Positions 12,746 through 23,114 of a stretch of DNA of 64,000 nucleotides are shown piece by piece. Location: contig MU839126.1 of NCBI GenBank assembly GCA_030685235.1, forward strand, positions 246,031-310,030, given 5' to 3'. This DNA is from Copromyces sp. CBS 386.78. Lineage: Eukaryota; Ascomycota; Sordariomycetes; Sordariales; Sordariaceae. The notes under the pieces were generated by a model. That model was given only the letters and a program-made list of their open reading frames with translations, was not told the DNA's origin and did not search any database. A program made the translations under genes and the position numbers. Every line of letters begins with the position of its first letter. Within the stretch, counting starts at the first letter, position 1.

Positions 12746-15700
12746 ATTGTAGGGTGGAGATCTCGACTAGATAAAGCGAATCCCAGTCACCTAATTAAGG
12801 TCTTGGCATTTCCGGGATACCCGAACACCCCCCAGACCTTCTGGAGCGGATCAGTCACACAGCCAGTTTCTAGACAGTTCAATCAACCAGATCACACACC
12901 AGTAAATCTGACACAATCTGCATTTTGAATTTCATTTTTTCAAGAGGGGAACGGCATTCGACCGAATATGCCGACGGATATGTGTTTTCGATGGTTTGAG
13001 GGTTATGGTTGTTGGTGGTGGTCTTCATCGACGGGTTCCGAAGGCGTTGTTTTCAACTCGACTCTCCTCGGCCGTTTGCAATGGCGTCCATAACACGGCA
13101 TGTCGTACGCCATTGCCGGTAGGAGGTGGGGTTTGGATGAAGGGCCTCTCCCGCTCTCCGTTCCTCCCGAGTGAGCATTCTCGGTATGGATGGATGGATG
13201 GATGGATGTGTGGACAGATCAACCAACTGATTGTCTTTGTCGGCTTTCTTTGGACCGAAAAGAATAAGGGTTGATTACCTGTGGTGGTGTTGCCATGTCC
13301 GCGATTGCAACTGTGATGACGAGCGGCAGCTAGCAGAACAAAGAAGCAAAGCTGGAGGATACGGGATTCATCCCCGATACTCTCTACCTTATCCTATCAA
13401 ACGCTACAATCTCTGTCGTCCATGCAAAAACAAACAGACGCCCAACACATGTGTGTGTGAATCGTTCGGGCCTTTAAGGCGGCCGATGGATGGGATTCCG
13501 GCGAGATCCCAGCACCACAGCCTGGAAGTTGTGTGTGCCTTCAGCTGCAGCTGGGTACACTGAAAGGACATGACCAATTGTCCGACTCTCTTGTGGCTTG
13601 TTTCAGCCGAAGCTTATTTCACAGCTTCTCACATATCAGAAGCCTATGTCAGCCATTCGAGTTCACCGCTCCACGCCATGAAACAAAGTGGCCGTATAAA
13701 ACGGACGTCGTGATACACTGTGGTAGGCGTGGTACAGGCTGAAGTCGAACACATTCAACACACCCACTACCAAGCATCGTCGGCTCTTATTTTTGCAGTC
13801 CAAGACAGCACTAACACTTGCATCGACGGACATATCGAAGAGTGTGGAAACGATATGCATAGCGATCCTCTCAGGGACCCGGCGCACCGGCTCAGCATGG
13901 GCAAAGCACCGAATGGCTTCTCGAAAAGGGTGGCATCGCGTGCCATGGCTCACAGCATGGCTCATGGGAATGGCCTCTGTGGTGGACTGGTGGGGACCAT
14001 GGACTCGAATGCGCCATGGGGGAGTGTCGATCACTACCTCTTTCAAATTGCAAACGACTGATTAGAAAACTTGAGCGAGAGTGAAGCGCCACTGGCCATC
14101 GGAAAACATGGCAACTCGGCCAGCTTTTTGCTTAGTCCAGAAATAGGCAGATCGTGGAGTCCTGCCCATCTCGCCGCCGCCGTCTCTCTTGCGTTGATCC
14201 GACTGCACTGCAGCTTCCCACCCGATGACGCTTGGAAACAAACAAAGGGGGAGGCCGGCCATATGGGGAAGAAGAGGGGCACACAGACCGAGGAAAGGAA
14301 AGGGAAAAGAGGCAAGAGGCTAGAATGATCGATCGTGAATGTCCCCCCTTCTTGGCCGGGCGGGTGGATGTGGATGTGCCAGAAAACCGACCGTCAACGA
14401 GATGGTGTGTGGTCCAACAAAAGTCTCGGATACCCCCCTGGCCTCTGATAATTGCCCATGCTTGCTAGCGGCCTATAAGTATAGGATACCCCGGCGGCTG
14501 GAAGCTGGAATTGGTCCCGGGACCCCGGACAACCTCAAGATGCCCAGACGATACTACCCCTGACCGGCTCCCCTAAAAGTGCAGCAGACACATGGCAGGC
14601 ACACAGCACTCTTGCAGCAGCGCTAGCGTTGGATGGACCTGGATTTGGTTCAAATTGTCCATTGAGATGCCACTGGGGGGGTACCATTGGCCCTCCACCT
14701 TAATTCCCGGGCCCCGGTCTTTTTGCGTCTTTTGCTTCTTCACTCAACCGACAAGAGTCCCAGTGAGAGATGCTGCTCAGATGGGTTCAGTTGTCGATGG
14801 GCCGCCCCCTCCTTCATCAAAATCGCCTGGCTGCAGCCCGGAGTGCATGCTGCAGGCGATAGGTACCTACCTTATGCAAGGCCAATGTTGCACCTGCTGT
14901 GCAGGACACTGCGCTTTGCCTCCGTTGGCCTGGCGTTTTGACATTGGCATTGCATTCTGGTGGACTGTATCCCCAATCTCCTTTCTGTTTTCACTTCATC
15001 CCATCTCCTGGTGCTTCCATCCCGTCAAACAGAGACACTTTGAGGTAATCTGGGGAACGGGACATCAAGAGAAAAGAGATGAAGGCCATGTGGTACAGCA
15101 CAGTAATACACCCGTTGTCGTTGTCGTCGTTGTCGTTGTCGTCGTTGTCGTTGTCGTTGTCGTCGTTGTCGTTGTCGCCGACACCAGCAACACGGAAAAA
15201 GACAAGAGACCGAGAGACCAGACGAACCCCTGTTGGCTCTAAAAGTCCTCCTGTGGGCCCCCCCATATTGACCTCATTCCGTCCAGACTCTCAATCAGGT
15301 CCAATCCAATCCAATCCCATCCTCGCTTCAGGTGGCCCCATCACATTTCCTTTTTTCTTCGTTTCCCCCCCCCTGCTCATTGCCAGAGTGCTCGGTCCTT
15401 TGCACTTTCAGCTCACTCCTGCGATTGCTGCGACTCTGCCGGCTTCCTTTTGTCTCTGCCGTCCCCGTCCTTTCGCGTGCGTGGAATCCTACACCTTGAC
15501 TCCTCCTCCTCCTCCACTTCCTTCTCTCTCCGCTCCCAAGCTTCAGGTCCGCCCTTCTTTGTTGAAAGGAGTCCCCTGGTAGCCTTGTTCGACTGCGCGA
15601 CTGTGTTGTGCAGCTGGTGCCTTTTTCCATCCAGACTCTCTCGTATGTCTAGACACTAGAGAGCCTTCCACCAACACGGCCAACCTCCCAGTCCCTCGGA

Positions 15701-16147
15701 GCAAGTTCCTAGGTTGTTGTTGCCCTTCAGGTTTGTGTGTCTCGCCAACCTCCAAGGTGCTCCCGTCCACCGTCAATCACTCCCTGGTCCAGCTTGATGT
15801 GTGTGCGTTGCCCATCACCATCATCGTCGTCGTCGCCGTCGTCAATCTCTACTACCAACACCCTCACTCTCGCTACCTTTTAGTACGGCAATCGGTGTAG
15901 CCGCTTCACTTTCTCTTCACTCACAACCCACCACCTACTCTCCTTTTCATCACCCAACTTGGCAAGTCCAGCGATCGGCAGGAGGAAACAAGGCAGTCCC
16001 CGCCGGTAGTGGCTGCCCACGTTATCGATCCGATCAACCATAGAACTTCATCTCTTCGATAGATACCGTTCGTTGTTTCCACATTTTCTAAACCAACACG
16101 CCGTCGGCCTGAACTCAGCCGTCCCTTTGGGACATTAAACCGACACC
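12746..16147. other. Long gene-free interval and pyrimidine-rich leader of DENN gene
   Basis: This 3.4-kb interval has normal base composition, so the RIP domain ends sharply near 12,740. Short frames on both strands look random, and no domain was recognised. The last 1.2 kb (15,000-16,147) is strongly C/T-rich and full of CTCTC and TCCTCC runs, as is common in Neurospora promoters and 5' leaders. It probably contains the promoter and a long 5' UTR for the DENN gene. Simple repeats include GGAT at about 13,187-13,208 and GTCGTT at about 15,115-15,178. Confidence 0.5.
15115..15178 (+). repeat. GTCGTT/GTT-type microsatellite
   Basis: A run of mixed GTTGTC and GTCGTC units about 64 bp long sits in the interval upstream of the DENN gene. 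It makes a poly-Val frame in one direction and Asp/Asn-rich frames in the other, which explains the artificially long open frames across 14,990-15,580. Confidence 0.85.
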
Positions 16148-19008
16148 ATGCCTTCTTTAAATACCCACGCCTCCTTTCAGCGGCCACGGACCGGCGACCG
16201 TGATGCCCGTCCCGTCACCCGCGACCAAGCCGACGTCAATCCCGCCATCCCCAGCCGCAGCTCGTCCCTTCACTCCCGCATCACTCAACCAATGCCCAAC
16301 TCGCTCAATGGCAAGCCTCAGCAGCGCACCCCCAAGACTTTGACTCATGCCTACATGGTGTGTGGTGTCGGCCGTGAGCCTTCACAATGGGTCAAGGCTC
16401 CTGCTCCGGCTCAGGGCAAGATCGGCCACATGAAGGGCGCTGTTGGCCAATTCTGGCTTCCTGAGATCTTGGGTAGCAGTCCGAGGTTGGAACAGGACAA
16501 TGAGATTGCTCGCGCTCTTCACAACGCCATGAGGGTAAGTTCCTCATGTTCAGCTTATCTGCGTGTTTACTAACCAGTACTTGTCAGGCTTGCTTCCCTC
16601 ACGACGTCGAAATTTGCACTGGCCGAAGTCAGCCACACTGCGTTCACCACGCCTTCGTTCTTCAGCAGGATTCCTCCCACACCTTGTACGGGATTTGCTT
16701 GCGTGTCTGGTCCCGCGCCGACGAGAAGAGAGCCGAGACGATCCGCGAACTCAGGAGGAGAACCGAACCCGATTTTTTCGACAACCCGGATGAGCAGTAC
16801 TGGATCCCTTACTGCTTGTCTTTCCTTTCTCGCTACCCGCTTTACAACTTGCTCGGCGACTACCTTCGTGGCATGTGGATTCACTGGAACAAGGCTACTA
16901 ACCTTTTCCACGCCGAGGAGGTATCACGGATTCTCAGCTTCCCTGCTCCTCGCCTGAACGACCTGGTCCGCATCGACATGAAGGATTACGCTCTGTGCTA
17001 CCAGTTTCCCTCGTCGCCCACTGGCTTCCAAAACTTTGCCATGTGGCCGCTGTTCAACTGCTTGTCTATTCCCAATATCGTTGGTGTTATCGAGGCGGCT
17101 ATCTCACCGACTCGCCGCATCATCTTTGTCAGTCACTACCCGGCCATGTTGACAATGGCTGCTGAGACTATTCGCTTCGCTGTGCGCGTTTATGAGTGGA
17201 GTGGTCTTTATGTGCCCATCGTTCATGCCCGTCATGCTACTCAGCTCGTTGAAGAGCCTGGTCCGTATATCCTTGGTATTACGGCCGAGTGTAGGTCGCT
17301 CTTCACGCCTCCCGCGGATGCGCTGGTTGTGGATCTCGACCGCAACTTTGTTCTCACTTCGAGCCCACCCACCGCCCTTTCCGTCAGCCAGCGCAATAAG
17401 TTTGTGACCCGTCTAACTCAAGCTCTCAACGGGGACGTCACGCCTTCCGGCGTTCCTCCCCACCTTCGCTCCGCTTATGGCGGTGGAAAGCTGATCCCCG
17501 CTGGTCAGATTATTGTCATGCGTGGAGAGGTCGAGTCGATCCAGGACCCCGACTGGTGGAACCAGGATGCCGTTATGTCTGTCATGGATCATGTGTGCGA
17601 GAAGATGGGCCGCAACACCGGCATCAAGGCCGTCTTTGGTGGTTCCGCCAAGAAACCTCTGATGACAAAGGTGTCTATGAGACACCTGAACGAGATTGTT
17701 CGGGAGCGGAACCAGTACTCGCGCGATGCGATGGAGGCTTGGCAGGATTTCATCAACCTCAAGGGCCGTATGGAGACGGAGCTCAGCAAGGTCACCAAGA
17801 GGAACAACTACCTTAACGATGAGTTGGAGAGCTGGAAGCAGCAGTTCCTCAAGTTCCAGACCTTTGCCGAGACCCTCACCAAGGAGACTCAGGACCTCAA
17901 GGCCAAGATCGAAAAGCACAAACGCGAGAACCATCGTCTGGGCAGCCTTATCGAGGAGCATAGGAGCGACTATAACCGCCTACAAATGCGCCTTCAGGGT
18001 ACCGAGAAGCAGCGTGATGACGCCCTCGAGGCCCTTGTGCTTCAACAGGAGATTGCCGAGGAGTTGGAGAGGGAGCGTAAGAGGAACAGGAAGGAGCTTA
18101 ATGCCCTGCAACACACCAACAACACCATTACCCGGCAACGCGACGAGGCCCGGCGCGTGGTGCTTCACCTTCGCAGCCTGATTTCCGGCCAACACCATCA
18201 CATGGAGCACATTGTCAAGACCATGACCTCCCCCCAGGAGTTGGCTGCTGAGATTGAAGCTGGCTTTGTAGCAGCTGCGCAGGAGGCGGAGGAAGCTACT
18301 GGTAAGCTATTATTTGTCTATTCAGACTATTGTGAAGTGGATGCTAACCTTTCTACAGCCGGCGAGGAGCCCAATAACGAGAGGTTCATCAAGAACCTTA
18401 CCCTGGCGAGCAAGCGCATCTCGTCGCAGACCTTTGTCGACGTGGCGGACCGTCATCTCAAGGACAAGACCGATGCCATCGCGCATATCATCCGTAACAT
18501 CGCCGAACAGTGCCAAGCGGCGGTAGACGGACTCCAGCTGGCGCAAGACGCCGAACTCGGCACACACCACGAACCACTCTCGGCGAAAGGGGCCGGGATG
18601 TATTCAAAAAGCAGGAGAGGGAGTAATCTCTCAATTGCCCACAGCGATGACGGCGCCTCGGTCGCGACCACCGAGGCCGGCGACGACTCTTTTCTCCATC
18701 CCGGTGCTAGTGGACGGGTCTCCAGCATCCCGCCCACACCGGATCTCATTCCCAACCGCAGCAGCACTAGCATGTCAATCGCTAGCACGGCGACGACCCC
18801 TGAGCGCACCTCCCAACACTATAGCCTGGGGCACCACGACATCCCCACAAGAATCCTCGAAGACGACGAGGATGAGCTCGCCGGCGAACGGAGCGAGAGT
18901 GAGAACCCCATCCCGCATGAGCCAAGCACTTTCGTCGGCAAGCACGCAGAGTCCCTGATCCACCGTCCTTCGGGTGCGAGGATCAGCGCTTTGGGTGGCT
19001 CTCGTTAA
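16148..19008 (+). CDS. DENN (AEX-3) domain protein with long coiled coil
   Basis: Predicted exons are 16,148-16,534, 16,588-18,301 and 18,359-19,008, giving 916 residues. Intron 1 (53 bp) has a GTAAGT donor and a CTAAC branch site. Intron 2 (57 bp) has GTAAGC and GCTAACC. Residues 130-430 read as the tripartite DENN fold: a uDENN part containing SFLSRYPLYNLLGDYLRG, then a central DENN part with FAMWPLFNCLSIPNIVGVIE, FVSHYPAMLTMAAETIRF, ITAECRSLF and DALVVDLD. Residues about 495-665 form a long charged coiled coil, and the tail is Ser/Thr-rich and disordered. DENN proteins are typically guanine-nucleotide exchange factors for Rab GTPases on membranes; the substrate Rab is not evident here. The start is the first ATG before the conserved region, after a C/T-rich leader. 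Confidence 0.85.
18302..18358 (+). other. 57-nt in-frame intron in DENN gene
   Basis: The segment has a GTAAGC donor, a GCTAACC branch site and a CTACAG acceptor. Its length is a multiple of three and it has no in-frame stop, so both spliced and retained forms stay open. Retention would insert 19 residues just after the coiled coil. Splicing is the preferred model because all three intron signals are canonical. Confidence 0.7.
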
Positions 19009-20207
19009 GTTTGAGTCAAATAAAGAGTGAAAGGACCGATCTATCTATCTATCTAGTGCAAGGAACTGGCAGTTTAGTTGTTGATCCGAAAGTTTAATTG
19101 GATACACACACACAAAGGGACATATCATGACGACGAATTAGGATAAGGGCGTGTTGTTTTGTAGTTGATCCAGAGATATCCCCCATACTTCATGTTGATT
19201 TACTTTTTTTTATTTACTGCCTCCTTTTGTTATGTATCCATCCACACCTCCATTGTCTATACCATCATCATCATCATCATATACCACTATCCATCTAACA
19301 TCTTCTTTTGCTTTTATGCACATGCAAAAGGCAAGGAGTGTTAGATAAAAACGTGGGAGGAAGGGAAGAGGGGAGAACCTAGGGAGGAAGGTGGAAAGGG
19401 AGAAGAGAAAAGATGAGAGGAGGAAGAGACGGTGGAGGAAGGAAAGGAAGGAGGAGAGGGAAAGGAAGGACATCTGGTCTCTTTTTTCGTTTCATGTCAT
19501 AGTCACACTCACGGCCGCCCACACAAACATATGTTCTTACGAATTCCGTGGCGTTATTCCCTTTTTGACAGATATCAAGTTTTATTTTCCCTCGCCTACC
19601 AAAGTCCAAGCTAGTCAAATAACGACCCTCACTCATGCTGCTCTCAAGCGGTTAACATTGCATATCACACCAACGTCCAGATACGACCGTCTTCATTTTC
19701 TTGTCTTTCTTTAAGCCACGTTTTACGTACGATATTAGGTAGTTAGTCTAATTACACCGAGAGGGCCGTCATGAAAGGAGCCTGGTCTAACTAATACCCT
19801 TGTACTTTGCAACTTGACTGTTGACTGTTACGATAATTGGTTACCACACTGCGACTCTGGCACTATGCCTGCCTGACATGAAGGGCCAAAAAAAAAGAAA
19901 AGAAAAAAAAAGAACCCAAGGAAACGCAGCAGGCAAATACAAGACCTTCTCACATCGAAGCAACAAAGATGCATAAATACACACGACGCAGTAAGGGTGT
20001 GTTCGGCAAACCTGAAAATGGCTTTCTGAAATGAAACTTTCAGTGGGTGCTGCGCGGGCTGTCCTGAATCTGGGCTAGGAATTGTTTTTGTGGTTATCAG
20101 CACATCGCATATGACACTGCTGTTATATTACACCGTCTTCCGGGAAAGACGAAGGGCCTCGCGGCTACTCTAAAGCATCAGAGCTAACTACTCTCCCAGA
20201 GACCTCT
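19009..20207. other. Intergenic region between convergent genes
   Basis: This region holds the 3' flanks of the DENN gene (+) and the 661/694-residue gene (-). It contains ATCT repeats near 19,040, a CAT run near 19,265, a purine-rich GGAAGG/GAGAAG stretch at 19,350-19,475 and an A-rich tract near 19,890-19,915. No gene was recognised. Confidence 0.5.
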
Positions 20208-22292
20208 CTATGTCGTTAAGCGTCTCCCACAACTGTCATAATCCTCAGCGTCCCCCACAACTGTCAAAAACGATCCCTTTCCTGTAGCCCATACCATCTT
20301 ACCGCTTCTGCCTCTGATAAGCTTGCGGCGGAGATATCTCAACCCCCACTCCTCCTTTCTCGGATATACCCCCAAGTACTCCCTTTCCTCCTCCGGTACA
20401 TGATCCCAATCGGTATACATTTGGTACAGATTTCGCCACTCAAAACCCTCTGGTACCATTCTCTTCACCTCGTCCATTGCCGCCACGTGCAACAAGATGC
20501 CTTGTACGCCACAGTGTCGGTCGAAGTCATTGGGCTGTCTGGGGTCGGCGTGGGGGTCGGCCTGTGCAGCCCAATCCTCAAACTCCTCCTCCGTCATGAC
20601 TCGGATGTAAGTCCCGTCGCTGAGCTCATCGAATCCCGTCATCTCTGTCTTGACCTCCCGATACAAGTCCAACGCTTGAGGCGGTTTATCCTCAACATCG
20701 AGCATGTGCGTAAGCCACGCCAAATCTTCTTCCTCCTTAACCTCGTTTTCAGCCATCTTCGTTAACTCATAAAGCCACTCCGCGAAATACGAATAGTTCG
20801 GGTCATCAGGGCGCTCATTGATGTTTCTTGTCCCCCATTTTTCCTTGGCCTTCTTTTCAATATCCTCCAAAAATTTCTTTCCCACGCCCTCAAATAATCC
20901 TGACGCCTCTTCTTTGCGTTGCCGGCTTTGAGCTTCATAGTACTGGGTCCTGTCCGGGCCCGCGCCCAGCTTCTCATACCCTTCGTAATCGCCTATGGCG
21001 ATCAAGGCCCTCGCGCACCGAAACTTGGTTCTTCCCGTCGGCCTCATCTGCGCCATGGCCAAGTACGTGCTCTGATCCGCATGGTCCGGAACCCACATGA
21101 TAGTCGGCATGTCCTCCTCGGGCGTATCCTCCTTTAACCAAGAGAGATCGTTGTGCATGACAAAGCGTGCGTGGATAAATGGCATCAGGTTGATGCCCAG
21201 CTGTTTCTGGACTGCCAGTTGCTCTGGGGATGCCCACCACTTGGCAAAGAAGACCGAGTGGTAGATGCCGCGCACGATGCACTGCAATTCGCCAGGGATG
21301 ACGACACCAGGCCGCCGGAGACGCGAGTACCGCTCAATGTTGCTGGACCAAGCGGCCATGAGGATGAGGAGGTTCTTGTCGGCTATGGAAGCGGCGTGGG
21401 ACGGGAGATCTAGCGGGAGCGGGGCGTACAAGAGCCGGAGGGTATCTTCGGAGACGGGGATCTGGGAGGGGCGGGGAGCGTTCTTGTCAGGGGAAAGGTT
21501 GCGGTCCTCGGTTATGTCGAAGATCGGGGCCGGGATTGTGTGAGGGTTGAAGAAGTTGCCGGGGGGCATGAGGTACTTGGCAAGAGTTTGACGGGTGCAT
21601 GTGTTTCCCATGAGGAAAGCTCCCGGCCTGGGATCTTCCGTCCGGATCTTGAGGGCGTAGTCGTCCATGATGGAGTAACGGGTTGGTTGGCGCATGATGG
21701 ACTCGTAAATGGCTTTGCTTCCTGGTGTAGAGCTATCGCGGGCTTCCTCTGCAATAGCCACCTCGGGCAAAAGATCGAGCTCGTCGTACAAAGCAGTGTA
21801 GCCGGCCATGGCACACACACGTCCAACTTGATACCGGATGGCTGGCCGGGTCTCTCCATACCGGGCGATAAGCTGCCGGAGTGTTTGCTCGCTGGGCAGA
21901 TCAGGGTGCCAAAAGCAGTATGGGAATTCTTCCTCCTTCTCCATCTGCGGGACTTCGCCGCTCATGATGGCGCGCGCGTTGAGCGCTCGGGTGATGGAAG
22001 GGAGCTCTGGGGTGCCGTGCAACTCAGTGGCGAAGCCGGGGTGGTGTCGGATGCCGCGTATCAGACACCACTGGGTGACTTCGGAGGCTAGACCGTGGGG
22101 AATGTTTTGACCGTTGAATGCAGCTTCATTTTCGGCGCCGTCGTCGACTGAGAGGTGCATCCTCTCCATGAGGGAAGCGAGAGAGCCTGCCATGACGGTA
22201 TTACGGCCAAGTGGTGTAGGGTTGAAGGAGAACTCAGATGAATGCCAAAGGCCCGTTCGGGTCCGCGTTAGGGATTTTAAGAAACAAACCAT
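20208..22292 (-). CDS. Uncharacterised large soluble fungal protein
   Basis: One uninterrupted frame encodes 694 residues from the upstream ATG at 22,292, or 661 residues from the ATG at 22,193 (MAGSLASLMERM). The shorter start is favoured because the first 33 residues look like leader sequence and the second ATG opens the conserved-looking part. No signal peptide, membrane segment or familiar domain is visible. The protein is acidic, rich in Trp, Tyr and Pro, and has a Lys/Glu-rich segment near residues 470-550. It resembles lineage-restricted hypothetical proteins of Sordariales, but that is an impression. The extreme C terminus is encoded by an imperfect direct repeat (about 20,222-20,266). 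Confidence 0.75.
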   Translation of the reverse strand: MVCFLKSLTRTRTGLWHSSEFSFNPTPLGRNTVMAGSLASLMERMHLSVDDGAENEAAFNGQNIPHGLASEVTQWCLIRGIRHHPGFATELHGTPELPSITRALNARAIMSGEVPQMEKEEEFPYCFWHPDLPSEQTLRQLIARYGETRPAIRYQVGRVCAMAGYTALYDELDLLPEVAIAEEARDSSTPGSKAIYESIMRQPTRYSIMDDYALKIRTEDPRPGAFLMGNTCTRQTLAKYLMPPGNFFNPHTIPAPIFDITEDRNLSPDKNAPRPSQIPVSEDTLRLLYAPLPLDLPSHAASIADKNLLILMAAWSSNIERYSRLRRPGVVIPGELQCIVRGIYHSVFFAKWWASPEQLAVQKQLGINLMPFIHARFVMHNDLSWLKEDTPEEDMPTIMWVPDHADQSTYLAMAQMRPTGRTKFRCARALIAIGDYEGYEKLGAGPDRTQYYEAQSRQRKEEASGLFEGVGKKFLEDIEKKAKEKWGTRNINERPDDPNYSYFAEWLYELTKMAENEVKEEEDLAWLTHMLDVEDKPPQALDLYREVKTEMTGFDELSDGTYIRVMTEEEFEDWAAQADPHADPRQPNDFDRHCGVQGILLHVAAMDEVKRMVPEGFEWRNLYQMYTDWDHVPEEEREYLGVYPRKEEWGLRYLRRKLIRGRSGKMVWATGKGSFLTVVGDAEDYDSCGRRLTT
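20222..20266 (+). repeat. Short direct repeat at the 3' end of a CDS
   Basis: The motif GTCTCCCACAACTGTCA recurs about 27 bp later as GTCCCCCACAACTGTCA. Both copies lie in the last codons of the minus-strand gene, so a local duplication may have extended or altered the C terminus. Confidence 0.7.
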
Positions 22293-23114
22293 AGCGCGCC
22301 ACCCGACTTCTAAAAAAGGGTCTTGGGTATGATTTTACAGTTTCGAAATATCTTGGTAGGAAATTAATCAGGTAATCAATTCTAAAAAAAAGTTGACAAA
22401 CTATAAAAATTCGTCATTTAGATACCTCTAATGGACGTATTTAGTATTAAAAGACGGTTAAGTACAATTATGTTAATATCATAAACATTCAGTAAAAGAA
22501 TTAATATCCAACTATATCTATTATATCGTTACTAGATTAGCTTGCCCAGAACCTTGATACGTGTTTGTCTGTATGTTTTTCGATATGTCCTTTTAGTACT
22601 TGTTTTTTTATGGCTTTTTGTTTTATGGCTGGCTGTATGTACGTGTATTCGGTGCTCTGTTATCAGATACACCAGAACTACGGTCCATCTTTTGCCTTTT
22701 GCAAGAGTATGGTGTCACGGTTCCTGAGTTGTACCCAGGCCCGGCGATTGATATGGGTTTGTTTTGGTACGTTTCCCTTCATTTTGGTTTCTTTCCTTTT
22801 CATTTCCTGGGGGGTGTGACGAACAGGGGAATTTTGCCTTCTTCAAACGCCCTTCCCGCTTTCTGTGCCTTGGGCCAACCAGATGACGCTGAATGGGTCT
22901 AACCGTTCCGTTGCTGCGTCTCCGTTACATTGGCTGCCCTGCTTTGGGCTGCACTTCATCACGCCCAAATTGATCTTCCTGATGTTGAGGCTTTTGCTCT
23001 TTGCCTTTGTTTCTCCGAAAAAAAGTCTGGTAGGCCCCTCCCCACCCTTCGACCCTTCGATACAGCTCCTTCATGACCGCGCGACTTTCTCGAATTTCTT
23101 AACCTGAGCCTTGG
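22293..23114. other. Divergent intergenic region with AT-rich patch
   Basis: This lies between the start of the minus-strand gene and the HET gene. Bases about 22,335-22,540 are markedly AT-rich and TpA-rich, unlike the flanks, and could be a small RIP'd relic. The rest has ordinary composition. Several overlapping short frames at 22,540-22,900 share no recognisable domain and are not called genes. The segment probably carries both promoters. Confidence 0.45.

Noticed and set aside
12755..12800. Possible 5S rRNA 3' end (GCGAATCCCAG)
   Set aside because: Only a dozen bases resemble the 5S 3' region; the internal control region and 5' half are absent.
14592..15242. 216-codon open frame with long Val run
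   Set aside because: Its length comes from the GTCGTT microsatellite; no domain or splice support.
22542..22902. Overlapping hydrophobic frames upstream of the HET gene
   Set aside because: Three overlapping frames of similar length, none with a family signature; composition bias explains them.
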